A DNA stretch of 64,000 bases. Origin: Cunninghamella blakesleeana. Its lineage: Eukaryota > Mucoromycota > Mucoromycetes > Mucorales > Cunninghamellaceae. The translations under genes and the position numbers were made by a program. Under the pieces are notes generated by a model, which saw nothing but the letters and a program-made list of their open reading frames with translations, had not been told where the DNA came from and made no database searches. The stretch is from the NCBI GenBank assembly GCA_017871115.1, contig JAFCIZ010000001.1, positions 601,501 through 665,500 of the forward strand. Direction: 5' to 3'. Below are positions 26,682 through 37,069 of this stretch, piece after piece; within the stretch, counting starts at the first letter, position 1, and every line of letters begins with the position of its first letter.

Positions 26682-29153
26682 ATGAATCCATACAATTCTA
26701 AACCATTAACACAATATTCTTCTAATATTAACAGGCAACATATTAGTGAGCAATTTAAATATGATATGAAAACAATGAAATCAGCACTTCAACCAATACC
26801 AGTTACAACAGTACAGTCTAGTCAACTTGTAGAACCACAGAAAGCTTTACTTGTAGATACTAATACCTTTTCAGCTTCTATATTAAATAATGATTCAGAT
26901 AATAATAATAATAATATTGTAAAAGTAGATATGGCGCATGATATATCTTCCACCTGTAACAATAACAATTGTATCGGAACTACAAACGGAACTAGTGGTG
27001 ATACTTATTTTTTTGTACAACAACAACCTCTACCATCATCTTCACCACCAACAACAATAACAACAACAATAAACGCTTCATCTTTATCTTCATCACCATA
27101 TATTTCTTCGTCACAAAAACAACAACAATCTAAAAATGCTGTATCATCCTCCCCAATTGAGCCTAAAATAATGTCATTCAACGAAAACAGTACTAATACA
27201 AATATAAATATTAATAACATAAATAATAGTCATAATACAAATAAAAATCCTACAAATCATTCAATAAATAGAGCCACAACAGTGACGAATAATAATAATA
27301 ATACAATCATTCATGCACCACATGACAATAATAATAAAAATTTAGGAATATTAACTTTAAGTAACCAGCAAGTAATTACTTCACCTTCTTCTTCCCCTTC
27401 TACTTTTACTTCCTTTAATAATAACACCCTTCCTCCAACAATACCTAATAACGATTCCATGAAAGATCAATTTTCTTCACCTACTTCATTTATTTCATTA
27501 TCACCATCTTCATCTACAGTAAATAATAATAATAATAATAATAAATCTACAGAAACAACAACTGATCCAGCTACAATAGAAAATAATAACAATGATATAA
27601 ATACATATATTACCAAAGATAACGATACACATAATAGAATAAAAAACAACATAAATACAAATTACAATACAAATAATAATAATAAACAACCTGCTGCTAA
27701 AATAATTTTACCAACAAACGATATCAACCAAGAAGAAGACTCTATATGGCGAGATACAATTAATGGATTAAAAGACCAAATACAAAAAATACAGCGCGAA
27801 AGGGAACAGGAAAAAGTGATGTATATGGCAAAAGAAGTAGAAAGACAAGAACTAGAAAAAAAAATGATAATTGAAATTCAAACGGCACGTCAACAACTAG
27901 CTTTGTTTTCTCAGCAATTGGAACAACAGCGACAAGAACAACGTTATCGATCTAAATCTGCTGAAAGACCACCATCTACATTATTTAATGAAAATAGAAA
28001 TGATAGTGATAGGAATGGAAAATATGGTCAATATCAAAGAAGAAGGCATAGACATAGTTTTTCGTCCACATCTTCTAACCATTTGAAGAAGCAATTTCAA
28101 CAATTTAATGAATATCATTCAGCTGTAGAAGATGATAATCATAGTGTACAAGAACAGTATGAAAATGGAGAAGATGAATATGATGATATGGATTACACCA
28201 ATTCGCCTGGTTCAAGCGACCATTCTTCTTCTGCTATCGATTCAACAACTTCTGATGAAGATGATGATCCGCATCCTCAACCTAGACATCAAAGACACTC
28301 TAGACGCCATCATCGTAGAAAAAATAAAAATAATAAATCAGACACTTATTTATATACACCCCACTCACAAAGACAACAACAACGTCATCACCCTTTTCCA
28401 CCTTCTTCATTTTACCCATGGCCACCACCACCACCATCCTATTCTTCTTCTCCTTATTTTGGTTATTATTACCCATATCTTCCTCCTCACATACCACCGC
28501 CAATCCCTTCATCAAGGGCAACTAGACAAAATATTCCTTCATCATCTCATTCCAACAACAACACTAGCCATCATTCATCAAAGTCAAAAAGACCAAAATC
28601 AACTTCACCACCAGATTTTTTTCCTCCTATTTCATCCACTCAATCCAATAATAGTAATAATAATAATAATAGTAAAAATAACAAAAACATTGCAACAACA
28701 CCAATCACCCCACCCACAATGGGTCATGGTATAACTCCAACTGATTTACGTCCAAATAGTTTTTCATCAACTACTTCTTCTAAAATAAGACAACAACAAT
28801 TTATTCACCCATCTTTTTCTAATATGGAAACAAACAATAATAATAATAATAACTCAGTAATGAATGGTAATAAATCAAACTTATCTTCATCGTCATCTAC
28901 AGCAAGCAATCTTCATCATCCTCCACTTCCACCTCATTCTCATCCTAGATTGCAGAATTCTTCACTTAATTTAAACTCACCTCAATACCTTCCTCCTCCA
29001 TCAAATCACCCACCACATTCTTTTCATCACAATCATCATCATCATCGTCAACATCCTCTTCCTCCACAGCTTTTTTTACCACCTCATTTACATCCTTCTG
29101 CTTCACATCCAATTTTATCCCAACCTAAAGATTATCCTGGTTTATTTATGTAA
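26682..29153 (+). CDS. Large disordered protein with central coiled coil, function unknown
   Basis: A single exon of 823 residues from the ATG at 26682. The N-terminal third is Asn/Ser/Thr-rich and disordered. Residues about 350-425 form a charged coiled coil (WRDTINGLKDQIQKIQRERE, then MAKEVERQELEKK and QQLALFSQQLEQQRQ). A basic Arg/Ser segment (SKSAERPPS), an acidic stretch near 480-525, a His/Arg-rich piece, a Pro/Tyr-rich section and a His/Pro-rich C-terminus follow. I do not recognise a family. The composition suggests a scaffold or condensate-forming protein, which is inference. No membrane segment is present. The long open frame with coding-like codon content makes the gene itself secure. 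Confidence 0.75.
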   Translation: MNPYNSKPLTQYSSNINRQHISEQFKYDMKTMKSALQPIPVTTVQSSQLVEPQKALLVDTNTFSASILNNDSDNNNNNIVKVDMAHDISSTCNNNNCIGTTNGTSGDTYFFVQQQPLPSSSPPTTITTTINASSLSSSPYISSSQKQQQSKNAVSSSPIEPKIMSFNENSTNTNININNINNSHNTNKNPTNHSINRATTVTNNNNNTIIHAPHDNNNKNLGILTLSNQQVITSPSSSPSTFTSFNNNTLPPTIPNNDSMKDQFSSPTSFISLSPSSSTVNNNNNNNKSTETTTDPATIENNNNDINTYITKDNDTHNRIKNNINTNYNTNNNNKQPAAKIILPTNDINQEEDSIWRDTINGLKDQIQKIQREREQEKVMYMAKEVERQELEKKMIIEIQTARQQLALFSQQLEQQRQEQRYRSKSAERPPSTLFNENRNDSDRNGKYGQYQRRRHRHSFSSTSSNHLKKQFQQFNEYHSAVEDDNHSVQEQYENGEDEYDDMDYTNSPGSSDHSSSAIDSTTSDEDDDPHPQPRHQRHSRRHHRRKNKNNKSDTYLYTPHSQRQQQRHHPFPPSSFYPWPPPPPSYSSSPYFGYYYPYLPPHIPPPIPSSRATRQNIPSSSHSNNNTSHHSSKSKRPKSTSPPDFFPPISSTQSNNSNNNNNSKNNKNIATTPITPPTMGHGITPTDLRPNSFSSTTSSKIRQQQFIHPSFSNMETNNNNNNNSVMNGNKSNLSSSSSTASNLHHPPLPPHSHPRLQNSSLNLNSPQYLPPPSNHPPHSFHHNHHHHRQHPLPPQLFLPPHLHPSASHPILSQPKDYPGLFM

Positions 29154-30025
29154 AGAAAAAATCATGATTATAGAAATAATTATAGTATTATCAATAAAAA
29201 AATATTGGTTAGAGCGTATCTGTATGTGTGATCATTTTATAAATAATTATTGTGCCTTTTTTTTTTTTGTTTTTGTATGGTTTATCTTTTTTTATTTTAT
29301 TTGAATATATTTTATTTTGTTTCACAGCGTGTGAGTTGAAACCTTAAACAAATTTGGATTTCCATCAATAACAAAAAAATCAACTGATAATAGAAATAAA
29401 TAAATAAATAAAATAGAAAAATGATTTCTATATAAATATATAAATATATGTATATATGGATTAGAAGATCAATTTTCGTAGTAACCTTTGCAATTTGGTG
29501 ATATTTAAAAACTGTATTGTTCATTTTTTTTTAAATATATATATATATATATATTCAATGAAAAGAGAGATTATTTAATATTATTTTTTTATGCAATTTT
29601 TAAAAATAATCTTTTGACATTAAATCTCAGTGTGTTTCAAATTAATACAAAAAAAAGAGTACATGCACACAGTTTTCATATTTTTTTTTTTTTGAAAATC
29701 TAACGTTTTTTTATTGCTTTTTAATACAACTTATATATAAATATATAAATTTGTCTAAATAAAAAAATGAAAATCAAAAGAGTACAATAAATAAATAAAT
29801 AATAAAGGGTCATATAATTGTTTATAAATAAATATATAAATAATTGATCATATAAGCTATAATTATATATAAATAAGTAAATAATAAAGAGACAATGATG
29901 TATGTTTAAATGTCCATATGATTACTATATATTGAGTTTTAAAAAGAATAAAAAGGGAAAATTGGGGTATCCAAAAGTAAAATAAAAATAATAATAAAAA
30001 AAAAGAGAGAGAATACGTACCATCA
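29154..30025. other. Intergenic between convergent genes
   Basis: 872 bases of AT-rich sequence with TA runs (29535-29553) and several A tracts. It holds the 3' flanks of both neighbours, and nothing else is recognised. Confidence 0.5.
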
Positions 30026-31076
30026 TCACAATGGTTTACGAGCAAGGAACTTTGTAAATATCCAAGTAGTTTCTTTTGGTGATTGATTACATTCCATTTG
30101 AAGTTTGGTTAAAAAGCTATTAAACGTTTGGTCATCATTAATTTTTAATTTAGGTGCAAGAATATGCTTTAAGCTTTTATAAATATTGACAACATCCCAC
30201 ATAAATTCTTTTCCTAATGGTTGATTTCCACCTATAACGGCTGCTTTTTTTTGAACATCGATTACTTGGAAATTTTTTGATTGCAATATATCAGGTATAT
30301 TTTTAACAATGTAGGGATCTTGATCAAGCTCTACCATCATTTCAAAAACTAGTAAAAATAAAATAAAATAAAGAGTGAATTGAATGCAATAAATTTGATC
30401 ATTTTTCTTTTTTATATATTCATTTTAATAATATTAATAATATGTATATTGATTTATTCATATCCTTACTTTTTGTTCCGGCCCAATTAAATATTTCATT
30501 ACCAAGAACCATTTGATCACATTCCATTGATTCAAGACAACCGCCAGGTTTTAAAACACGATATAATTCTTGAAAAACAATAGGCCATTCATGTTTTCTA
30601 AGAGCCAAGATGAATAATCGAATGTGGATGAAATCAAAAGTATTATCTGGGAAAGGTAATTTTTCTAATGGATTGCCTAGTTCAAAAACAACATTGACAG
30701 GACGGATAGACTAAAAAAAGAAAAAAAGGGAAATGTATAAAATAAATAAATATAAGACTTGAAAAGGGTATAATAACAATAATAATAGTAATAGTAACAC
30801 TTACTGTAGGAAATACATCACACATATCAACACCTGTCAATTGGCAGTTAGGGTATTCTGTAGCAACGTCCTGTATATACATAAAAATTAAAAATAAAAA
30901 TAGATACATATAAATAAACTATATAACATGTTTTGTATTTCCTTTTTTTTTTAAAAAAAAAAAAAAAAAAAGTTTTGCGCCGAATATATATACATATTTA
31001 TATAAGCCTATATAATCACATATAATCATCCTATTTTTTTTTATGCCTATTTTCTCCTATTAATAATCATATATGT

Positions 31077-31122
<46 letters not shown>

Positions 31123-32058
31123 AACAAGAATTATAAAAAAAATATCATCTTTTTCCTCTTTTAAAAACATATTTATATTATAAATTACCATAATCCAAGT
31201 TCCTGAGAGAGTTGATAAAAAAAAAAAACAAAAATTAGAGTAAGAATAAAGAATAAAATTAGTTTAGTTTGGAAGTATTGAACGATTTTTTATTTTCATC
31301 CAATATCAAATTTTCGGTTAAAATATTGAAAGAATTGATCTCTTTTTTTTTTTTTGTATTGTTTTTGTTTATGTCCATTTATATTCTATTGTTTTTTTAT
31401 ATTTATTTTTACAACTTATATTACCTGGGCCACAGCCTATATCACATATTTTTGCACCATCGCCTAAAGTGATATAATCAAATACACGTGGATTAATGTT
31501 GGAACTAACATAATTATTTGTTTTATATTGAAGAAAATATACAATTATATTAGTTGAAAGATGATCGAATAAACATTTATCCTTTGAAGCTTATCCTATT
31601 CAATTCTATTTATATTATATATATTATTGTATGTGTAAATCCTATCCCTTATTAACCGTCCTATTCTACCTCAACGATTAATAATATTTATTTATTTTAC
31701 CCATCAAAAAGCGTTTTCAAAGCAAAGTGTTGCTATAAAAATAAAATAGAATATAATAATAAGGTATGAATGTACATGTATAGATTACATAGGTATATGT
31801 GAATAATATTTATATTTCATTATTATTATTATTATTATCATTTATTACGCCAACTAATCTATCAAGTTCTTCTTCATCATTTGGTAAACAATAAATTGAA
31901 TCTGTATTATGAAACTGTCTTCCATTTACTGTAACAGTAGTTGTTGATTTCACTGAAGTAGAACTAACACTTGACGTTTCTGAAGTATTTTTGTTATTGT
32001 TGTTTGCTTTTGTAGACGTTTTTCTTTTTTGACGAGGTAATGATGTTGTTGATCCCAT
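30026..32058 (-). CDS. Class I SAM-dependent methyltransferase (fungal, Asn-rich N-terminus)
   Basis: Seven exons on the minus strand: 31849-32058, 31701-31732, 31425-31504, 31189-31202, 30805-30870, 30470-30710 and 30026-30348; 321 residues. After a Ser/Thr/Asn-rich N-terminus comes DEEELDRLVGQHFALKTLFDG, then SAM motif I KICDIGCGPGTWIM, VATEYPNCQLTGVDMCDVF (motif II acidic residue), FPDNTFDFIHIRLF, and YRVLKPGGCLE. This is the usual fungal methyltransferase layout. Motif I is assembled from three exons, one of only 14 bases. Family knowledge: related proteins are often annotated as secondary-metabolism or LaeA-like methyltransferases, but substrates are rarely known, and I assign none. Confidence 0.85.
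31081..31120. repeat. (AT)20 dinucleotide tract in a methyltransferase intron
   Basis: Pure AT repeat inside the intron between the exons at 31189-31202 and 30805-30870. Confidence 0.95.
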
Positions 32059-32764
32059 ATTGAAATTATATTTATTATAATGAATTCATAAATATAATAA
32101 AAACAATTAATAAATATGGAAAAATAAAAGAAGAAGAAGAAGAAAAAGAAGAAAAGACGAATCGACCCTTTTTTATAAAAAAAACGAGTTACCAAATGTA
32201 AAAAAAATTAAACTACTATTAAAAAAAATTTTTTTTATTCCCCTCCCCCCTTTTTTTTAAAATAAAAATGGAAATTAAAATAAGTTTATACAGACATATA
32301 AGTCTGTATGTATATTATTATTGTTTACATATAAAAAAAAGATGATATAAAATTGTTTATTATAAAAAAAAATTAATATATAAATGAAGAAAGTATATAC
32401 AAAATAAATATATCTACTATTTAAAATTATTATAAATATAATAATAATGATAGAGTGGCTTTGTTAGTAAGAGTGAGTGCGAAAGTGAAGTTATAAAGAA
32501 AGGTATTATTCATATAAGAATTGGCAATTATTGATTCATTAACCCCAGAGGAGAATGATAGAGTGGGGGGGGGGGGGAGAGAAGAGAAAGAAAATATATA
32601 ATATAATATAATAAAAATATATAATACAAAACTAAAGTAGTAATCCAGCCGAGGAAATCTTGATATATTCGGATTTAACTTGTTTTTTTTGCAATTGCTA
32701 TTGCTATTGTTATTGGTGTTATTGTTTTGATGTTGTATATTTATTTATTTATTATTTATTTATT
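32059..32764. other. Intergenic with a 13-base poly-G run
   Basis: This is the promoter of the methyltransferase and the 3' flank of the small ORF at 32765. A run of 13 G at 32565-32577 stands out in this AT-rich sequence. No exon is seen. Confidence 0.5.
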
Positions 32765-32941
32765 TTAATTCCAAGTACCAGAGATTAAATCTTTTCTTAT
32801 AAAATCATCAGCCGTATTCTTTCGTACATTATTACTTGATACGTTATTCTTCATTGATGAATATTTTGTAATAGATGATTCTTGGCGAGATACGTTTTTA
32901 CCAAATTGTTCACGAATACCAGAGAATAATCTTGATAACAT
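32765..32941 (-). CDS. Small hypothetical protein, 58 residues
   Basis: An intronless minus-strand ORF from ATG at 32939-32941 to TAA at 32765-32767. The peptide begins MLSRLFSGIREQFGKN and ends DLISGTWN; it is basic, mostly polar and has no membrane segment. The amphipathic basic start could be a membrane-binding helix or mitochondrial signal. I do not recognise it. It is accepted because the amino-acid composition is balanced (Arg, Gly, Glu, Trp present), unlike the Phe/Tyr/Lys text of random frames here. It could be a chance ORF. Confidence 0.45.
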   Translation of the reverse strand: MLSRLFSGIREQFGKNVSRQESSITKYSSMKNNVSSNNVRKNTADDFIRKDLISGTWN

Positions 32942-33738
32942 TATATATATATAAAAATAACTTGTTTTAATATAGAAAAAAGGATGTAAAGCGAGAGTGA
33001 AAGTTTTTTTTAAAAAAAAGTATTAAAAAATAAAAAGAGAAGAGAAGGAAAGAATATATATATTTTTTTTATTTATATCAAAAAAACAAAATAAATAGGA
33101 GAAATTAGCTTGACAAATTATCAAAGTGGGATGACATTTATTATTTTTCCGTTGCCAATCAAATAGGTATGATGTAATCCGAGTTATGATTATCACAATG
33201 TTTCCAGTCTTTTCCAATTTTATATTAATAATTTTTAATCTTATTTTATTATGATGATGCAAGTTGTATTATTTTATATTATTTTTATGTTATTTTAACA
33301 TCTATACGTATTATATATATATTTACTATTTTTATTATAAATAGAATATATTAATGTTCATACTTTGTACCTATTTTTTTTTTTTTTAATTATCAATATG
33401 TAATCTTTTAAAAAAAATCATGATATTCTGTTTTTTAATAACGTGTTCCTTATTGGTTCCATATTTAAAAGAACGATACATTTTTGATTACCAATTTTTT
33501 CCGAATAAAGTGACAATGATTGATGATCTTTGCATTTTTATTAAATAGGTTAAATTCCTATTCTTTTAAGCGCATAATAGAAAAGCTTTATGGTACTTTT
33601 AAAAAACATAGTTAAAAATAATCCTTAATTTTGCCAAGGCTATAAAAAATAAAGCTCGGACGGGGTTTAAAATATAATCAGATCCAAAAAAATAATAAAC
33701 CAGTTCTCTTCCTTTTTTTTTCAGCATATTAAAAAAAA
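32942..33738. promoter_or_regulatory. Divergent promoter region upstream of DMC1
   Basis: About 800 bases between the small ORF and DMC1. The part close to DMC1 carries a GC-rich motif ACGGGGTTTAAA at 33659-33670, about 70 bases before the ATG. A near-identical motif occurs upstream of the MFS gene at 38809-38821. Confidence 0.4.
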
Positions 33739-35801
33739 ATGCCACGTAAAGCATCAACATCAGCTACACCTGTCCCTGTTATTGAAGAAGAAAAAACATT
33801 AAATAATGATCAAGTTGTTAATGACACAAGTTCAATTAATGAAGATATTATTGAAGTACACTATTTTTTATTATTATTAATGTTTATTGTTGTTCACTTC
33901 AACTAACAATACCTTTAATATTTTAAATTTATTTTGTTTTATTTGTAAGCCTTTTTATACAGAAGTAGAAGAACTTCAAGTGAATATCTAACTTTTATTA
34001 TTATTATTAACATTAATATTATTACTAAAAAAAAGAAAAAAAAGAAAGAAAAAAAGGTACCCTACTTATTAGCTGCTTTTTGCTTTACGTGTATCCTACC
34101 CGACTTTCTGTTGTGTATGTGTTTATGTATCTTTAGGCTCATGGTATAACAATAGTAGATATCAACAAATTAAAAACTGCTGGAATATGCACTATTAGTG
34201 TAAGGATATTATATACATGGATAAATATTTAGAAAAGATTGACAGGAGCAAAATAGCTTATTCTTTTTATTTTTATTTAAAAACTTTATTTTATATTTTA
34301 GGGAATTCAAATGTCAACTAAAAGAAATTTAGCAAAAATCAAAGGTTTATCTGAAGCAAAAGTGGATAAAATTAAAGAAGCAGCTTCTAAAATTCAAGTA
34401 AGTATTAATAATAAATAATAATAATCAAAATAAAAAAGAAGAAGTGAAAAAGGAAAGGAAAAAATTGAATACACATGTATTTATTTATTTATTGAAAATA
34501 TTAAACTATCAATCTATCTATATGTTTTTTTTTTTTTAAAAAAAAATTAGGGTGCTACTTTTCTCTCTGGTACTGAAGTAGCAATAAAACGTGAAAAAGT
34601 AATGAAAATATCCACTGGTAGCTCACAACTAGATGCCTTATTAGGGGGTGGAATTCAAACAATGTCGATTACCGAAGGTAAATAAAAAAACCATGACCAT
34701 TGTTTTATATAGATATTCGTTATTTTATTATTTTTACATTCTAATCTGCATAATGTATGAACTTTCTATTTTTATTTTATTTTATTATAATCATATAGTT
34801 TTTGGAGAATACCGTACCGGTAAAACTCAATTAGCCCACACACTTTGTGTCCAAGTTCAATTACCCATTCATAGTGGTGGTGCTAGTGGTAAAGCAGGTA
34901 CCCATATATATATATATAATATGAATATAATGATAATAGCCAAAAAAAGAACATGTAAAAATGATATTATTTTTTTTCTAATATATACATGTATATAGCA
35001 TTTATTGATACAGAAGGAACATTTCGACCTGAAAGAATCAAATCCATTGCTGAAAGATATGGTATAGATGGGGAAGAATGTCTTGACAATATTATTGTTG
35101 CTCGTGCATGGAATAGTGATCATCAAATTGATTTAATGGTCGATATTGCTGCTCGTTTTGCTAAAGAAAAAGGCATTTATCGACTTTTAGTAGTAGATTC
35201 CATTATTTCTTTATTTAGATGTGATTACAGTGGTCGTGGGGAATTAGCTGAACGTCAACAAAAATTAAACATTTTACTTTCCCGTTTAACTAAACTTGCT
35301 GAAGAATATAATGTTGCCATTTATTTAACAAATCAGGTATCTTCTGATCCTGGAGGTAAATAATATTATTAGTACTAATTTATATATATATATATATATA
35401 TATATTAAAGTAATGAAAATAATTATATACCTTTTTAATTATTTATTTTCCCTTTTTATTTTTTTCTTTATATATATGTAGCTGGTATGATATTTGTTTC
35501 TGATCCTAAAAAACCAGTTGGTGGACATATTTTAGCCCATGCGTAAGTAATCAGAACTATAAGTATTAATATAAAAAAAAATTTTTTTTACAAAGAAATT
35601 TTAATTTCATTTCCATTATCTTTTTTTCATTATTCTAATTTCTATTTTTTATTTGTGTAAAAAAGATCAACAACTAGAATTTATTTGCGTAAAGGAAGAG
35701 CTGAAGAACGAGTTGCAAAAATATTTGATTCTCCTGATATGCCTGAAAATGAAGCTAGTTATACTATTACTTCTGGCGGAATTATGGATATGTCTGCATA
35801 G
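33739..35801 (+). CDS. DMC1: Meiotic recombinase Dmc1 (RecA/Rad51 family)
   Basis: Nine exons: 33739-33855, 33950-33979, 34137-34199, 34302-34397, 34551-34677, 34799-34897, 34999-35355, 35482-35542 and 35666-35801; 361 residues. After a short acidic N-terminus and [10 protein letters not shown] comes the helix-hairpin-helix domain ([16 protein letters not shown]), then the RecA core with Walker [22 protein letters not shown], Walker B LLVVDSI, and the Dmc1-type C-terminus ([31 protein letters not shown]). These features separate Dmc1 from Rad51. Family knowledge: Dmc1 forms filaments on resected ends and performs interhomologue strand exchange in meiosis. The gene is intact, so the organism probably keeps a sexual cycle. 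Confidence 0.95.
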
Positions 35802-36016
35802 ATATATATGCTTTTCACTTTTCTTTTTTTTTTTTCTTTTTTGCATAGTTGTATATAAATAATAACCATCATTGCTCATATTTCTTACTTTGATCATACA
35901 TAAAAAATCCATATATCTTTATAACAATATAAATGCTTTTTTTTATTACTTTATCTCATAATAATACATTAAAAATAAATAAACAGTAAATACTATATAA
36001 ATCTTGTATAAAATAA

Positions 36017-37069
36017 TTATTTTGACTTTTTGGTTCGTTCAAGATATAAACGATGAAGGTATAATTTTCTTTCCAATAACATATTTTTCATAAACACGGG
36101 GAAACCTATTATTATTATTATTTAATATATAGCTAATTAGTATTCCATAGTTACCATGACCATTTTTTATTGTATATATTCCCTTTTTTTATATTTATTT
36201 TTTACATATGACCTCTATTATTTTTCTTTTTTTTCTTTTTCTCAAAATAGTTAAATATTTCCTTTTCCTTTTCTTTTTTTTTCCTCTTAATATATATGTT
36301 ATATTTACCTGGGATGTAAGCGCTGGTACCAACTACCAAAGCATAGAAATAATAATCATTAATACCTTTTACTAAAGGTAAAGTCTTGTAAGCTAAAAAG
36401 ACTTGTAAAGCGACGCTTATAGGAAACAAGAATAAGAACCAAGTGAATCGAGCCTTAGTTAAAAAGGGAGAATCCACTTTACCATCAGGATTCCATGCTT
36501 GTAAAGCGCCATAACCATAAATAACACATTTATGGATAGATAAAACAGCCATTAAACAAGGATAAGCGATATAATCACTTTGTATTGAAGGGAAAGGCAT
36601 CAAAACGCCGAAAAAGAATAAAAATTCACATAGGGCTGGAGCAAGAATATATCGATTGAATTTTTTAATATGAATCAAAAGGTCTACAACAACAGTACTA
36701 TAAAGAACGCCATACCAAACATAAGCCCGTAATCCTTCTGGTAAACCTTGCCAATTACCTTTATCTGCAACAAACCATTGTAAAACAAACAATAATCCAA
36801 GTGCAAACCATATTTCACACCCTATACCATAAGCCACTAATTGAATTCTTCTCTCAAGTGATGAGACCGTTGATGGTGCCTTTTTTACTGTAGTAGCTAA
36901 AAGAATGGTTATACATATATGTTAGTTATTGGTTTGTAGGCATTCCTTATTATTTTAATTTATATTAAAAAAAAAAAATGCAAATAATAATAGTATATAT
37001 AAAAAAACATTTCCTTGTATTTTCTTTTATTTTTTCTATTAAAGATTTACCTTGATCTGTATTTCCCAT
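36017..37069 (-). CDS. Multi-pass ER membrane protein with C-terminal KKSK, function unknown
   Basis: Three exons on the minus strand: 37051-37069, 36309-36896 and 36017-36105; 231 residues. The first coding exon is only 19 bases (MGNTDQ plus one base). About six hydrophobic segments follow, including IGCEIWFALGLLFVLQWF, LCEFLFFFGVLMPF, FTWFLFLFPISVALQVFLAY and YYFYALVVGTSAYI. The tail is basic (RKLYLHRLYLERTKKSK) and ends with lysines at -3 and -4, a KKxx signal for retrieval to the ER. I do not recognise the family with confidence; it looks conserved, with charged loops between helices. The gene converges with DMC1, with only 215 bases between the stop codons. Confidence 0.75.

Noticed and set aside
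28132..28734. 200-residue ORF overlapping the 823-residue protein in another frame
   Set aside because: It is the out-of-frame image of His/Asp/Asn codons in the longer gene, with Ile/His-rich low-complexity sequence.
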